A stretch of DNA of 64,000 nt from Archangium violaceum. Lineage in GTDB: Bacteria > Myxococcota > Myxococcia > Myxococcales > Myxococcaceae. Under the pieces are notes generated by a model. The model was not told the DNA's origin and did not search any database. It saw nothing but the letters and a program-made list of their open reading frames with translations. A program made the position numbers and the translations under genes. Each line of letters opens with the position of its first letter. Position 1 is the stretch's first letter. Positions 1-9,240 of the stretch are shown one piece after another. The stretch lies in NCBI RefSeq assembly GCF_016887565.1, contig NZ_CP069396.1, forward strand, positions 5,934,001 through 5,998,000, in the 5' to 3' direction.

Positions 1-544
1 CCAACGTGGGAGCGTCACACAGGGGCCGGAAGCGCTCGGAGAGCTGGAGCACCACGCGCGTGCCCACGTTCTGCGCGGCGTGCGGGGTCACTGTGTAGCG
101 CTCGCCACCGGCGCTGGAGAAGTGCCACCCCTCCTGCGGCGTCTGGAAGGAGGTGGTGTAGAGGTCCACCCGCGTGCTGACCACGTAGGCGGAGAGGAAT
201 CCGATGCCGAACTGGCCGATGAGCCCCGCGTCCGCGCCCGCGGCCCGGAGGCGCCCGGTGTAACCCGCGCCCACGGTGGCCAGGTAGCGGTCGATCTCCT
301 CGCGGGTGAGCCCCGCCCCGTTGTCCACGATGGACAGCGTGCCAGCGGCCGCGTCCGGCACCACGAGGATGCGGGCCTCCGGGGCGGATGCGTCCTCCAG
401 CCGCCGGCGCGTGCAGCTGTCGTGCGCGTTCTGCACGAGCTCGCGGACCACCACCTCGGGGGTGGAGTACATGTTGTTGGCCAGCACCCGCATCAACCCA
501 CCCAGGTCCACCTGGGTGCGCACCAACTCGGCAACAGGACTCAC
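1..544 (-). CDS. HSP90-family chaperone, N-terminal ATPase part (cut by window edge)
   Basis: The N-terminal 181 residues of an HSP90/HtpG-like GHKL ATPase are present; the rest lies beyond position 1. Seen: RELVQNAHD near residue 34 (the ATP-coordinating Glu/Asn helix), DNGAGL (the Asp of the nucleotide pocket), and GQFGIGFLSAY (glycine-rich lid). The family folds client proteins in the cytosol. The sequence diverges from classical HtpG (MYSTPEVVV where E. coli HtpG has a LYSNKEIF-type segment), so it fits the shorter HSP90-like group better than canonical htpG. The start is taken as GTG 544 because GGAGAG lies 5 nt upstream; an in-frame ATG 19 codons later is the alternative. It follows the GH92 gene on the same strand after a 151 bp gap. 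Confidence 0.82.
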   Translation of the reverse strand, partial: MSPVAELVRTQVDLGGLMRVLANNMYSTPEVVVRELVQNAHDSCTRRRLEDASAPEARILVVPDAAAGTLSIVDNGAGLTREEIDRYLATVGAGYTGRLRAAGADAGLIGQFGIGFLSAYVVSTRVDLYTTSFQTPQEGWHFSSAGGERYTVTPHAAQNVGTRVVLQLSERFRPLCDAPTL

Positions 545-695
545 GCGCTCTCCGACAAGGAACAGGACCCGCAGACTATGCGAGCCCGGTGGGGGAGGGG
601 AACGCGGCGGAATGCGACCCGGCACGCGCTCCGCCCCGATGGACGCGGCGGGTCGGCCTTCCTGACCGATGCACCCGAGCCTGTGCCTTCTCCCC

Positions 696-3068
696 TCAGT
701 GTGAGTAGGGCGACAGGGAGTAGGGCCGGCTGTCCGGCCGGGTTGCCCACTTCTTGTTCGGCTTGGACTGCATCACGAAGCGCAGCTCACCACCAGCCAG
801 GAGCTCCTCGTGGCGCACGTAGCTGCGCTCCAGGGGCTTGCCGTTGAGTGTCACCTTGCCGATGTAGGGGTTGCCGTCCCCGAGGTTCTCCGTCACCACC
901 GTGAAGCGCTTGCCGTTGGGCAGGGTCATCGCGGCGCGCTCCACGAAGGGCCGGCCGATCACGTACTCATTGCTGCCCGGCGTCACCGGATAGAAGCCAA
1001 GCGCGGTGAACACCAGCCAGGCCGACATCTGGCCGCAGTCGTCGTTGCCGGCCAGCCCGTCCGTCGTCGCCTTGTACTGGCTGTCAATGATCTGCTTCAG
1101 CCGCTCCTGCGTGCGCCAGGGCTGCCCCGTGTGGTTGTACAGGTAGGCGACGTGGTGGCTCGGCTCGTTGCCGTGCGCGTAGTAGCCGATCAGCCCGGAG
1201 ATGTCCTCGACGTGCGCGAAGGCCTCGGGTGACACCCGGGTGTCGAACACCGCGTCCAGCTTCGCCGTCAGCTTCGCGTCCCCACCGAGCAGCTTGATCA
1301 ACCCGGCCGTGTCCTGCGGCACGTACCAGGAGTACTGCCAGGCGTTCCCCTCGGTGTAGTCGCTGCCGTAGCCGACCGCCGCTGGATCGAACGGCTCGCG
1401 GTAGCCGCCGTCGCTCTTGCGCGCGCGCACGAAGCCCGTCTTCGTGTCGAACACGTTGCGGTAGTTCCTCGCGCGCTGCTCGAAGCTCTTGGCCACGTCC
1501 TCGCGCCCCAGCTCGCGCGCCATTCGCGCGATCGTCCAGTCATCGAAGGCGTACTCGAGCGTCTTGGAGGCCGCCTCCGGCTCCTTGTCGATCGGCACGT
1601 AGCCGAGCTTCATGTAGTGCTCGAGCCCCCCGTAGGGCCCGTAGGTCGCGCTGGCCACCATGGCGTCGAACGCCTGGTCCACCGGATAGCCGCGGATGCC
1701 CTTCATGAAGGCATCGGCGATCACCGGCACCGCGTGGTAGCCGATCATGCACCACGTCTCCTGGCCATGGAATTGCCAGACGGGCAGGACGCCGTGGGGG
1801 CTCGTCCGCTGCGAGGCGAGCAGCGAGTGGATGAGGTCGTTGTTGCGCTGCTCCGGTTGGATGAGTGTCAGCAGGGGGTGCTCGGCGCGGTAGGTGTCCC
1901 AGAGCGAGAACGTCGAGTAGAACTCGAACCCCTGGGCCTGATGGACCTGGTTGTCGGGGCCCCGGTAGCGGCCGTCCGCGTCGGTGAACAGGCTGGGCGC
2001 GATCAGCGAGTGGTAGATCGCCGTGTAGAGCATCTTCCGCATCGGCGCGGGCGCGTCGATGTCCACCACCGAGAGCGCCTTGCTCCATGCCTCGCGCGCC
2101 GCGGTCCGGGTGGCCTCGAAGTCCCAGCCCGGCAGGTCGCTGTCCAGGTTGCGGATGGCGTTGTCCTCGCTGACCGGGGAGATCGCCACCTTCACCAGCA
2201 GCTCGCGCTCCTTCAGCGCGCCGAAGTCGAACACGCCGACCAGCTCCCGGCCCTCGAGCAGCGCGCGCTCGGCGGTCCCCCGGCCTGGAGGCGCGAAGCC
2301 CTTGTAGTCGATCTTCTCCTCGCGGTTGTGTAGCGCGTGTCCGGCCAGTGGCCGCGAGAAGCGCATGGCGAAGTACAGCTGCCGGCCCGGCGCCCAGCCC
2401 CGGAGCTCGCGGAAGCCGGTGATCGTGCCGTCCTTGTGCACGCGCAACCGGGACCACAGCACCTTGCCCGGGTAGTTGTAGATGCTCGAGCGCAGATCGA
2501 CCAGCACGTGCGCGGGTGCGTTCTCCGGGAACCGGTAGCGGTGCAGGCCGACGCGCCGGCTCGTCGTCAGCTCGGCGCGGATGTCCTCATCCGCGAGGGT
2601 GACCGCGTAGTAGCCGGGCTCGGCCTTTTCGGTGTCGTGGCTGAAACGCGAGCGGTAGCCACTGCGCGGCTTGTCCACCTCACCCGGCTCCAGCCGGACC
2701 TCTCCCGACAGGGGCATCACCAGGATGTCACCGAGATCCGAGTGCCCGGTCCCGGAGAAATGCGTGTGGGAGAAGCCCAGGATGCTGCCGTCGTCGTAGC
2801 GGTAGCCGGCCGCCCACTTGTAGCTCTCGCGGAAGTGGCGGATCTGCGTATCGGGACTCAGCTGGATCATTCCGAACGGGACGGTGGCTCCCGGGAACGT
2901 GTGGCCGTCGCCACCCGTGCCGATGAATGGATCCACCGAGCCGTAGGCCTTGTCTTCCAGTGCGCCGGCCCCGGCGGGCGACGTAGCCAACACGCCGCAG
3001 GCCGCGATGAGTGCGAGTACGCCGCGACGACGTGCGCCGGGCGTACGCTGATGATGACCCCTGTGCAT
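696..3068 (-). CDS. GH92 family glycoside hydrolase (alpha-mannosidase type), secreted
   Basis: A 790-residue protein, complete for family GH92, whose members are calcium-dependent exo-alpha-mannosidases removing mannose from glycans. Seen: an Arg-rich N-terminus followed by a hydrophobic stretch ending near residue 36 (signal peptide, with a tandem-Arg start); VDPFIGTGGDGHTFPGATVP, the hallmark GH92 N-terminal motif; SHTHFSGTGHSDLGD; NDDCGQMSAW near the C-terminus; and a closing PNKKWA motif usual for the family. It lies 49 bp downstream of the serine hydrolase lipoprotein gene on the same strand and may be co-transcribed with it. Mannosidase linkage specificity cannot be read from sequence. 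Target glycans could be fungal or other microbial mannans, in keeping with a predatory lifestyle (inference). Confidence 0.9.
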   Translation of the reverse strand: MHRGHHQRTPGARRRGVLALIAACGVLATSPAGAGALEDKAYGSVDPFIGTGGDGHTFPGATVPFGMIQLSPDTQIRHFRESYKWAAGYRYDDGSILGFSHTHFSGTGHSDLGDILVMPLSGEVRLEPGEVDKPRSGYRSRFSHDTEKAEPGYYAVTLADEDIRAELTTSRRVGLHRYRFPENAPAHVLVDLRSSIYNYPGKVLWSRLRVHKDGTITGFRELRGWAPGRQLYFAMRFSRPLAGHALHNREEKIDYKGFAPPGRGTAERALLEGRELVGVFDFGALKERELLVKVAISPVSEDNAIRNLDSDLPGWDFEATRTAAREAWSKALSVVDIDAPAPMRKMLYTAIYHSLIAPSLFTDADGRYRGPDNQVHQAQGFEFYSTFSLWDTYRAEHPLLTLIQPEQRNNDLIHSLLASQRTSPHGVLPVWQFHGQETWCMIGYHAVPVIADAFMKGIRGYPVDQAFDAMVASATYGPYGGLEHYMKLGYVPIDKEPEAASKTLEYAFDDWTIARMARELGREDVAKSFEQRARNYRNVFDTKTGFVRARKSDGGYREPFDPAAVGYGSDYTEGNAWQYSWYVPQDTAGLIKLLGGDAKLTAKLDAVFDTRVSPEAFAHVEDISGLIGYYAHGNEPSHHVAYLYNHTGQPWRTQERLKQIIDSQYKATTDGLAGNDDCGQMSAWLVFTALGFYPVTPGSNEYVIGRPFVERAAMTLPNGKRFTVVTENLGDGNPYIGKVTLNGKPLERSYVRHEELLAGGELRFVMQSKPNKKWATRPDSRPYSLSPYSH

Positions 3069-3117
3069 GGTTTCCCTTCTCCGATGCGAGAATCCACGGG
3101 GGTCTTACACGGTTGCC

Positions 3118-4251
3118 TCACGGCGAGGCGAGTATCTCCAGCAGCCGTCCCAGGGTGCCCACGGCGTTGGCGTCCTCTTTGTTGATCAGGACGGCGACGG
3201 CCGCCTTGCGCTCGGGAAGGTAGCCGGCGAGGGCCGAGAAGCCGGGGATGTTGCCGTCATGGCAGTGCAGCTCGCCCGCCGGAGTCGGCAGTTTCGCGAG
3301 CGCCAGTCCGTAGGCGGGGTACTCCGGCGACTGGAGTGACACCCACTGGCGCATCTCCTCGCGCTGTTGGGGTGGGAGGAGCGAGCCCCCGAGGAGCGCC
3401 TGGTAGAAGGCGCTGACCTCGTCGGCGGTCGACGCCAGGGCACCCGCGCTCCCCGCCGCGCTCGGGTGGAGCACGTCGGTGTAGTCCATCCAGGTGGTGC
3501 TCTCGGGCGACGGGCGGATATAGCCGCGCACGGTGAGGGCGGGCAGCGGCTCGAGGCCATCGAGTCCCGTGTTCTTCAAGCCCAGGGGCTCGAAGATGCG
3601 CGTGTGCAGCTGCTGGGTGAGCGGCGTCCCGGTCACCTTCTCGATGATGAGCCCGGCGAGGATGTAGTTGGTGTTGGAGTAGCTCCACTTCGTTCCCGGC
3701 TCGAACTCGGGGGAAGCGGAGGCGCCCAGGGCGATGAGCTCCTCTGGAGTCCAGACCTTGCCCGGATTGCTCTCGAGCTGGGCGGCGAAGTCTGGAAGGG
3801 TGGTGTAGTTGGCCGCGCCGCTCGTGTGGTTCAGCAACCGGCGCACGGTGATCTCGTTCGCGCGGGGGAAGTCGGGGAACCAGGTCGACAGCGGGGCGTC
3901 CAGCGACAGCTTGCCCTCCGCCTGGAGCTGTAGCATCACCGTGGCGACATACGTCTTGGTGATGCTGCCGGCGCGCAGCCGGTCCTCGGCCTTCATGTCG
4001 GTGGCGGGCTCCATCGAGGATTTGCCCGTCGCTCCATGCCAGGTGCAGTCCTGGAGGCGGAGCGAGGCCGTGACTCCGGGGAGGTCCTCCTCCTGGAGGG
4101 AGGTCTCGAGCGCCTTCTGCAATCGAGGCGCGAGCCGCTCACAGGTGGAGACGGGGGTCTCCCCGCCAGGGGGTGGTTCCGTTTCACAGCCCGTGAGCCA
4201 CAACGCCAGTGCCGTACCCAGGGAGATTCGTCCGAAACGAGAGATGTGCAT
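3118..4251 (-). CDS. Serine hydrolase lipoprotein, class C beta-lactamase/esterase fold
   Basis: 377 residues with a lipoprotein signal (hydrophobic stretch, LTGC lipobox with Cys22). The penicillin-binding/class C beta-lactamase fold motifs are complete: SITK (Ser96 nucleophile, Lys99), YSN at 191-193, and HDGNIPG near the C-terminus in the place of the KTG box, as in the CubicO/EstB esterase and D-alanyl-D-alanine carboxypeptidase subgroups. The function is therefore an envelope-anchored serine esterase or peptidase; true beta-lactamase activity is less likely. The start at 4251 is chosen because it begins the signal peptide; the frame stays open 119 codons further upstream without coding character. 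It is divergent from the CocE-type hydrolase gene (109 bp apart). Confidence 0.85.
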   Translation of the reverse strand: MHISRFGRISLGTALALWLTGCETEPPPGGETPVSTCERLAPRLQKALETSLQEEDLPGVTASLRLQDCTWHGATGKSSMEPATDMKAEDRLRAGSITKTYVATVMLQLQAEGKLSLDAPLSTWFPDFPRANEITVRRLLNHTSGAANYTTLPDFAAQLESNPGKVWTPEELIALGASASPEFEPGTKWSYSNTNYILAGLIIEKVTGTPLTQQLHTRIFEPLGLKNTGLDGLEPLPALTVRGYIRPSPESTTWMDYTDVLHPSAAGSAGALASTADEVSAFYQALLGGSLLPPQQREEMRQWVSLQSPEYPAYGLALAKLPTPAGELHCHDGNIPGFSALAGYLPERKAAVAVLINKEDANAVGTLGRLLEILASP

Positions 4252-4360
4252 TCGTGCCTTCCAAGAGGGGTCCGCGTTCGCGGCCCGTGCGGTTCGCGCA
4301 CTCAAACACCCGTGCCTCGCGCATCTGTCACCCGGATTCGATTGTGGGTACCCTCGGCGC

Positions 4361-6193
4361 ATGCGGAGTGTTCGAGCGTTCTGGGTCCGGTGGTTCGTCG
4401 TCCTCCTGGGGTGCTGCACCGCGGGCTGTGGCCTGGTGCGCAACGCCATCCAGGAAGATCGGCGGTCATCCAATGATCTTCCGGCCTTCACCCACGAGCC
4501 GGGAGCCTGGCGAAAGGAAACCGTGCGCATGCGGGATGGTGTGGAGCTGTCCACGCGCATCCTCCTGCCGAAGGGGGTGGAGCGCGCACCGGTGGTGCTC
4601 ATCCGCAACCCCTACGACCTGGGGCCTTTCATCGATCTGACTTGCGATCTGTTCGTCCGCTACGGCCTGGGCTGCGTGATGCAGGACGTGCGGGGTCGGA
4701 TGGCCAGTGGCGGCGAGTGGTGGCCCCTGATGAACGAGGTCTCCGATGGCCAGGACACCCTGCGCTGGCTGGTGGGGCAGCCCTTCGTCGACGGCAACGT
4801 CGCGCTCTACGGCATGTCGTACCTCGGAGGCACGGCGCTCGCCGCGGCGACGGGGGAGCTGCCGGTCGAGGTGAAGACGGTGGTCGTCTCCATCTTCGGC
4901 ACGGACCTGCGGGAGGTGGTCTCCGAGCGGGGGCTCCTCCCTCATGAGCTGCTGACGGCCTGGGCGGCCTTCATGCCGGGTCGTCAGGGGACCCGTGACT
5001 CGGGGAAGGCCTACCGGATGATGCTCGAGCACCGGCCGCATCTCGAGGCCGATGTCGCGGCCATCGGCGCGCCGCTTCCGTTCTATCGGGAGTGGCTGAA
5101 CGCATTGGAGCCCGGGGGCGGCCTGTGGCGGCGACCGGAGACCGAGGCCCTGCGGCGGATGCCCGAACGGCTCCCGGTTCCGATGCTCCTCGTCGGTGGC
5201 TTCGATGATCCCTTCCTGCCGGCGACGCTTCGCACCTGGGAGTCACTCGCCTCGCGCGAGCGGAGCGTGATGGTGCTGGGGCCGTGGAACCACCTGGGCT
5301 CGCAGAGCGGGGCCGTGAAGACCCCCGGCATCAAGGACGACATGAATCAGTGGGGGTTCACCATCCCGTGGCTGCGCCATGCCCTCCAGGGTGTGCCCCT
5401 GCCGTACGAGGCGGGCCGCGTGGTCGTCGCGGGGCACGGGGACAGCGGCGCCCGGGTCCTGCCCGCGTGGCCTCCCGCGACGCGGGATCAGGTGCTCTTC
5501 CTGGACACGACTCCGGCCGGAGGGGCGCCTGGGGAGTGTGCCTCGGCATCGCTGAGCGGCCAGTCACCGGACGCCCCCGCGTCGCTGACCTACCGCTACG
5601 ACCCCGCCGAGCCATGGAAGAGCGAGGGAGGGGCCCGAGGACTGGCCTTCGCCATGTTGGGCCGCCAGGGAATCACGCCGGGCCCGGTGGTGCAGACGTG
5701 GCCGTGCGCGCGGCAGGACGTGCTGCGCTTCGTTGGGCCCACGTCGGAGTCCGACGTGCGCATCGCTGGCCGCGCGCGGCTGCGTCTTCGCGTGCGCTCG
5801 AGCGCGGAGGACACCGCCTTCGTCGCCAAGCTCGTCGACGTGGATGAGAAGGGGCGCGCGGTGCATGTCACCGATGGCGCGGCGACCCTGCGTCTGCCCC
5901 TGGCGGACACGCCAGCTCCTCTGCCGTACATACCGGGCAGCGAACGCGAGGTGGAGATCGACTTCTATCCGACCTCCTGGGTGTTGCCGAAGGGCCATCG
6001 GCTCGGGCTCTGGGTGTCCTCGTCGAACTACCCCATGCTGTCGGCGCACCTGAACACCGCGCGCCCCTGGTACGAGGAGACGACACCCGTGGTGGCCGCG
6101 CAGACGGTGGAGCTCGGAGGAGGGGAGGGCGCGTCGAGGCTCCTCCTGCCGGTGGAGCTTCAGGCCGAAGCACCCACCGCTTTGGTGCATTGA
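4361..6193 (+). CDS. CocE/NonD family hydrolase (X-Pro dipeptidyl-peptidase S15 type)
   Basis: 610 residues. A hydrophobic N-terminus with several Cys (CTAGC at 19-23) suggests a lipoprotein or secreted protein. The S15/CocE alpha/beta-hydrolase core is visible: RDGVELSTRILLP strand, QDVRGR, the nucleophile elbow GMSYLGG with Ser153, the acid region GGFDDPF, and the His in LGPWNHLG. A C-terminal jelly-roll domain follows (GSEREVEIDFYPTSW, LGLWVSSSNYP). Family members hydrolyse esters or amides such as cocaine, glutaryl-cephalosporins or X-Pro dipeptides; the substrate here is unknown. The start follows the common ATG before the signal; earlier in-frame ATGs lie inside the divergent gene. The stop is only 10 bp from the convergent stop of the next gene. 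Confidence 0.87.
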   Translation: MRSVRAFWVRWFVVLLGCCTAGCGLVRNAIQEDRRSSNDLPAFTHEPGAWRKETVRMRDGVELSTRILLPKGVERAPVVLIRNPYDLGPFIDLTCDLFVRYGLGCVMQDVRGRMASGGEWWPLMNEVSDGQDTLRWLVGQPFVDGNVALYGMSYLGGTALAAATGELPVEVKTVVVSIFGTDLREVVSERGLLPHELLTAWAAFMPGRQGTRDSGKAYRMMLEHRPHLEADVAAIGAPLPFYREWLNALEPGGGLWRRPETEALRRMPERLPVPMLLVGGFDDPFLPATLRTWESLASRERSVMVLGPWNHLGSQSGAVKTPGIKDDMNQWGFTIPWLRHALQGVPLPYEAGRVVVAGHGDSGARVLPAWPPATRDQVLFLDTTPAGGAPGECASASLSGQSPDAPASLTYRYDPAEPWKSEGGARGLAFAMLGRQGITPGPVVQTWPCARQDVLRFVGPTSESDVRIAGRARLRLRVRSSAEDTAFVAKLVDVDEKGRAVHVTDGAATLRLPLADTPAPLPYIPGSEREVEIDFYPTSWVLPKGHRLGLWVSSSNYPMLSAHLNTARPWYEETTPVVAAQTVELGGGEGASRLLLPVELQAEAPTALVH

Positions 6194-6203
6194 GCTCAGC
6201 CGC

Positions 6204-6584
6204 TCAGGGTCTGGCGTAACCGAGCGGTCGTGCTTCCAATCCGGAGGGGGAGGGCTCGTGGAGGAAGGTCACCCAGCCCTCCCGCCGGGAGTGGCGGGGC
6301 ACGTAGGAGAGGAACAGCTCGGAGCGCTCCCGGACCTCGCCTCCCTGGCGCAGGTCCACTCCCACCCGGACCTCCTCCGCGGTCTCCTCTCCCCGGTTCT
6401 CCACCGTGATGGGCACCCGCCAGTGTCCACTCCCCTGAAGGGGCTTGCCCACGGTGACCACCAGGTCCGGAGGCGCCTCGCCCATCGTCCACGCGTCGAC
6501 CACCACGTAGCCCAGCACCGCCGCCACGAGCACGCAGCTGACCGCGAAGACGCTCCGCTCCAGCCAGTTCCAATTCGCCTTCAT
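6204..6584 (-). CDS. Small membrane-anchored protein, TIGR02588-like
   Basis: 126 residues with one N-terminal transmembrane helix (residues 10-31), then an extracytoplasmic beta-sandwich-like domain (VPITVENRGEETAEEVRVGV resembles an immunoglobulin-like or CARDB-type segment). Its ATG overlaps the TGA of the preceding membrane-protein gene by four bases (ATGA), so the two are translationally coupled. This fits the known pairing of the TIGR02587 and TIGR02588 protein families, both of unknown function. The family assignment comes from length, topology and the partner gene, and was not checked by search. Confidence 0.7.
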   Translation of the reverse strand: MKANWNWLERSVFAVSCVLVAAVLGYVVVDAWTMGEAPPDLVVTVGKPLQGSGHWRVPITVENRGEETAEEVRVGVDLRQGGEVRERSELFLSYVPRHSRREGWVTFLHEPSPSGLEARPLGYARP

Positions 6585-7468
6585 GATTGGATGAGCAGCC
6601 TTCCCGCGGAGGCGCCGAGCGTCCCCGCGAATCCCAAGACCACCACCTGCGCCACGCAGGTGGACAATCCATTGCCGTCGAAGCGACCGAAGAACCACAA
6701 CACCAGCGCCCCGGAGGCGAGCGCCAACGCATAGGTGATGACCGTGCCCATCAGCACGTCCCCCAGCCGGCGATGCCGGGTGAAGCGGTGCGCCCCCGTG
6801 AAGTCGAGCTGGTACAGGATGAGTCCTCCGAGCAGCAGTGAGAGCATCGCCGTCCCCAACAGCCGAAAGGGTGTCAGCTCCACGGCGATCATCACGATCT
6901 CCTCGGTGGGCGCCACGTTGGCCGCGAAGAGCACCGCTCCACAGAAGCCGATGACGAGCTGTCCGGGCACGTGGTCGGCCTCGTCGCGCTCCTTCGCCTC
7001 GTTCCCTTCCTTGCCGCTCTCGCCCCCGCCTCCGAACTGCGCGCTGCCCACGGATATCCCGATGGCCACGGAGCCCGCCTCCACCGTCACCATTCCCACC
7101 ACTTCCGGCCATGAGCTGTTCGCGGTGATGCGGCCAATCAGGAAGAGCACCCCCGTGGACACAAGCAGTCCCAGCCCCAGCTCCTCCACCGAGTCCGTGA
7201 ACACCTCGCTCCAATCCACATCCCGCCGGAAGCCACCGTAGCGGTTGTAGCCGAGCAGCAGCACGAAGGTCCCCAGCAGGTAGAGCAGCAGGTGGGCGGG
7301 TCGGGTGATGAATCCCGCCCACCAGACCTCCATCGTGTAGAGCAGCGGAATGCTGAAGAGCAGCCCTCCCGCGATGCCCCGGCCGTACTCGCGCAGGGAC
7401 TCCATCACCGGACGGTGGCGCCTCTCGGGTGAAGCGGTTCTCTCCGGCTCGTGCCGCGCGTCATCCAT
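6581..7468 (-). CDS. Multi-pass membrane protein, TIGR02587/DUF2391-like
   Basis: 295 residues with about seven hydrophobic segments (for example IAGGLLFSIPLLY, LLLYLLGTFVLLLGY, LGLLVSTGVLFLIG, LVIGFCGAVLFAANVAPTEE) and a charged central loop rich in Glu/Lys (GESGKEGNEAKERDEAD). The motif NVAPTEEIVMIA and the coupling to the small membrane-anchored gene downstream match the TIGR02587 family, a conserved integral membrane protein without known function. Start 7468 is the first ATG of the soluble N-terminus; ATG 7403 (MESLREYG) is a possible shorter start. It is divergent from the nucleotidyltransferase gene with 109 bp between. Confidence 0.75.
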   Translation of the reverse strand: MDDARHEPERTASPERRHRPVMESLREYGRGIAGGLLFSIPLLYTMEVWWAGFITRPAHLLLYLLGTFVLLLGYNRYGGFRRDVDWSEVFTDSVEELGLGLLVSTGVLFLIGRITANSSWPEVVGMVTVEAGSVAIGISVGSAQFGGGGESGKEGNEAKERDEADHVPGQLVIGFCGAVLFAANVAPTEEIVMIAVELTPFRLLGTAMLSLLLGGLILYQLDFTGAHRFTRHRRLGDVLMGTVITYALALASGALVLWFFGRFDGNGLSTCVAQVVVLGFAGTLGASAGRLLIQS

Positions 7469-7577
7469 GGCGCCGCCAATGTATGCGGTCCCTCGCCAGT
7501 GAACAGTCCCCTGCATGCACTCCCGTGTCTCTCCGTCCAATGTTCCGGCTGTCTCCGCTCGATGCCATGATGAGCGG

Positions 7578-8417
7578 ATGGAGAATCTCGTGCTTGACCG
7601 TGTAGTCGAGGCGCTCCGGTCCGTCCCAGGCGTGGTCGCGCTCGTGCTCGGCGGCTCACGCGGGCGGGGCACGGCTGGCCCCGCTTCCGACTACGACATC
7701 GGCCTGTACTACGAGCCCGACGCGCCGCTTGATGTGGCGGCACTCCAGTCGGCCATCGCCCCGCTCGTCGATGATCCATCGTCGACGGTGACCCGGATCG
7801 GCGAGTGGGGGCCGTGGATCAACGGCGGCGGTTGGCTCACCATCGCAGGGACGGAGGTCGATCTCCTCTACCGCGATCTCGGACGCGTTCGCGAGGTCAT
7901 CGCCGAGGCGCGGCAGGGCCGCTTCTCGATGAACTACCAGACAGGCCACCCTCACGGCTTCTGCTCGGTCATCTGGATGGGCGAGGTCGCGACCTGTCAG
8001 CCGCTCCTCGATCCGTTCGGCCGCATCGCGGAGCTGAAGGGCGAAACCTGGCCATACCCGGAGGCTCTAAGGGATGCGCTGATTGTCCGCTTCGGTTGGG
8101 AGGTGGGCTTCGCCATCGAGAATGCCCAGATCGCGGCCAGGCGCGCCGAGCAGACGCACATCGCGGGCTGTGCCTACCGGGCGTTGTGCTGCATGGCGCA
8201 GGTGTTGTTTGCCTTGAACGGCCGTTACCTCATCAACGAGAAGGGCGCCGTCGCAGAAGCCGCGACCTACCCGATCACCATCGAGGGCCTGGCCAGGGCG
8301 CAGGCCGAGATCTGGCGCGACATCGGAAACGCGGACCACGAGAGCGCGCTGCGCCGGCTGCGCGGCTTGTCCGACGGTCTGCGCGCGATCATGGAGCGAG
8401 TGGGGACGAAGGGGTAA
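7578..8417 (+). CDS. Nucleotidyltransferase-domain protein (antibiotic NTase-like fold)
   Basis: 279 residues. The N-terminal nucleotidyltransferase signature is clear: LVLGGSRGRGTAGPASDYDIG near residues 21-42 is the GGSx(n)DxD metal-binding motif of the polymerase-beta superfamily, and a third acidic residue follows in EVDLLYRDL. The C-terminal half is mostly alpha-helical (AYRALCCMAQVLFALNGRY), as in minimal NTase-HEPN or aminoglycoside adenylyltransferase-like proteins. The activity would be transfer of a nucleotide to a small molecule or protein; the substrate is unknown. ATG 7578 is chosen because it begins directly before the fold. It converges with bfr. Confidence 0.8.
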   Translation: MENLVLDRVVEALRSVPGVVALVLGGSRGRGTAGPASDYDIGLYYEPDAPLDVAALQSAIAPLVDDPSSTVTRIGEWGPWINGGGWLTIAGTEVDLLYRDLGRVREVIAEARQGRFSMNYQTGHPHGFCSVIWMGEVATCQPLLDPFGRIAELKGETWPYPEALRDALIVRFGWEVGFAIENAQIAARRAEQTHIAGCAYRALCCMAQVLFALNGRYLINEKGAVAEAATYPITIEGLARAQAEIWRDIGNADHESALRRLRGLSDGLRAIMERVGTKG

Positions 8418-8464
8418 GCCCACTCTTCCAGAAGTCGAAGGGAGAGGGTGGAGAACCGGCCCGA

Positions 8465-8941
8465 TCAGCTTTCCTTCTTGATCTGCTGGGCGAGGTAGTT
8501 CGTCTCGCCTACCTGCTTCATCAGCTCGAACTGGGCTTCGAGCCAGTCGATGTGCTCCTCGGTGTCCTCGAGGATCGTCTCCAGCAGCTCGCGGCTGCCG
8601 TTGTCCCCCAACGAGCGGCACGTCTCGATGCCCTCGTTGAGTCGCTTCTGCGAGCCGAGCTCCAGGTCCAGATCCAGACGGAGCATCTCCGGGATGCTCT
8701 CGCCCACGTTCACCTTGCCCAGGCGCTGCAGGTTGGGCAGGCCATCGAGGAACAGGATGCGTTGGACGAGCCGGTCGGCGTGCTTCATCTCGCCGATCGA
8801 CTCTTCGTAGATCTTCTTTCCGAGCCGCTCATACCCCCAGTTGCTCGCGATGCGCGCGTGCAGGAAGTACTCGTTGATCGCCGTCAACTCGGTGGTCAGG
8901 ATGTCGTTGAGGAGGTCGAGGACCTGGGGGTGGCCTTTCAT
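8465..8941 (-). CDS. bfr: Bacterioferritin
   Basis: 158 residues, the usual length. The protein forms a 24-mer cage that oxidises Fe(II) and stores Fe(III). All ferroxidase ligands are seen at the standard positions: Glu18, Glu51, His54, then Glu and His in EDTEEHIDW near 127-130. Met52, the axial haem ligand, is present, so this is a haem-binding bacterioferritin and not a Dps or FtnA type. The ATG at 8941 overlaps the stop of bfd by four bases (ATGA), giving a coupled bfd-bfr operon. Confidence 0.96.
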   Translation of the reverse strand: MKGHPQVLDLLNDILTTELTAINEYFLHARIASNWGYERLGKKIYEESIGEMKHADRLVQRILFLDGLPNLQRLGKVNVGESIPEMLRLDLDLELGSQKRLNEGIETCRSLGDNGSRELLETILEDTEEHIDWLEAQFELMKQVGETNYLAQQIKKES

Positions 8942-9174
8942 AGAACCGCGGACACTAACGGGAGGGTGATGCCCGTACAATCCTCCCGAGCAGCGGATCT
9001 GGCACAGGCCTCCTGCCGGTTCTCCGTGAGGAGCTGAGCCAGCTGGCTCTTGCACCCCCCACATCCGGTTCCAGCTCCACACGCGCGTCCCAGGTCATCC
9101 ACAGTCCGCACCCCCTCGGAAATCCGGGCTCGAATGGTCCGATCCGACACGACACGGCACAGGCACACGATCAT
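8938..9174 (-). CDS. bfd: Bacterioferritin-associated ferredoxin (2Fe-2S)
   Basis: 78 residues. The N-terminal CLC plus a downstream CGGC ([14 protein letters not shown]) form the C-x-C...C-x2-C pattern of the Fer2_BFD [2Fe-2S] fold. Bfd donates electrons to bacterioferritin haem to release stored iron. The gene is the first of the bfd-bfr unit and overlaps bfr by four bases. A Fur-box-like site lies about 50 bp upstream of its start. The C-terminal 20 residues are poorly conserved in character. Confidence 0.92.
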   Translation of the reverse strand: MIVCLCRVVSDRTIRARISEGVRTVDDLGRACGAGTGCGGCKSQLAQLLTENRQEACARSAAREDCTGITLPLVSAVL

Positions 9175-9221
9175 ACGGGGCTCGAGTCACGACTGGCCGC
9201 AGCAAGCGGCGCTCATTCAAA

Positions 9222-9236
9222 TGAGAATGATAATAA
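9222..9236 (-). promoter_or_regulatory. Fur-box-like operator upstream of bfd-bfr
   Basis: The 7-1-7 arrangement TGAGAAT-g-ATAATAA matches the Fur consensus TGATAAT-n-ATTATCA at 11 of 14 positions. It lies in a short AT-rich island within GC-rich DNA, 48 to 62 bp ahead of the bfd start. Iron-responsive control of this operon by Fur is biologically expected (inference). Confidence 0.7.
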
Positions 9237-9240
9237 GTTT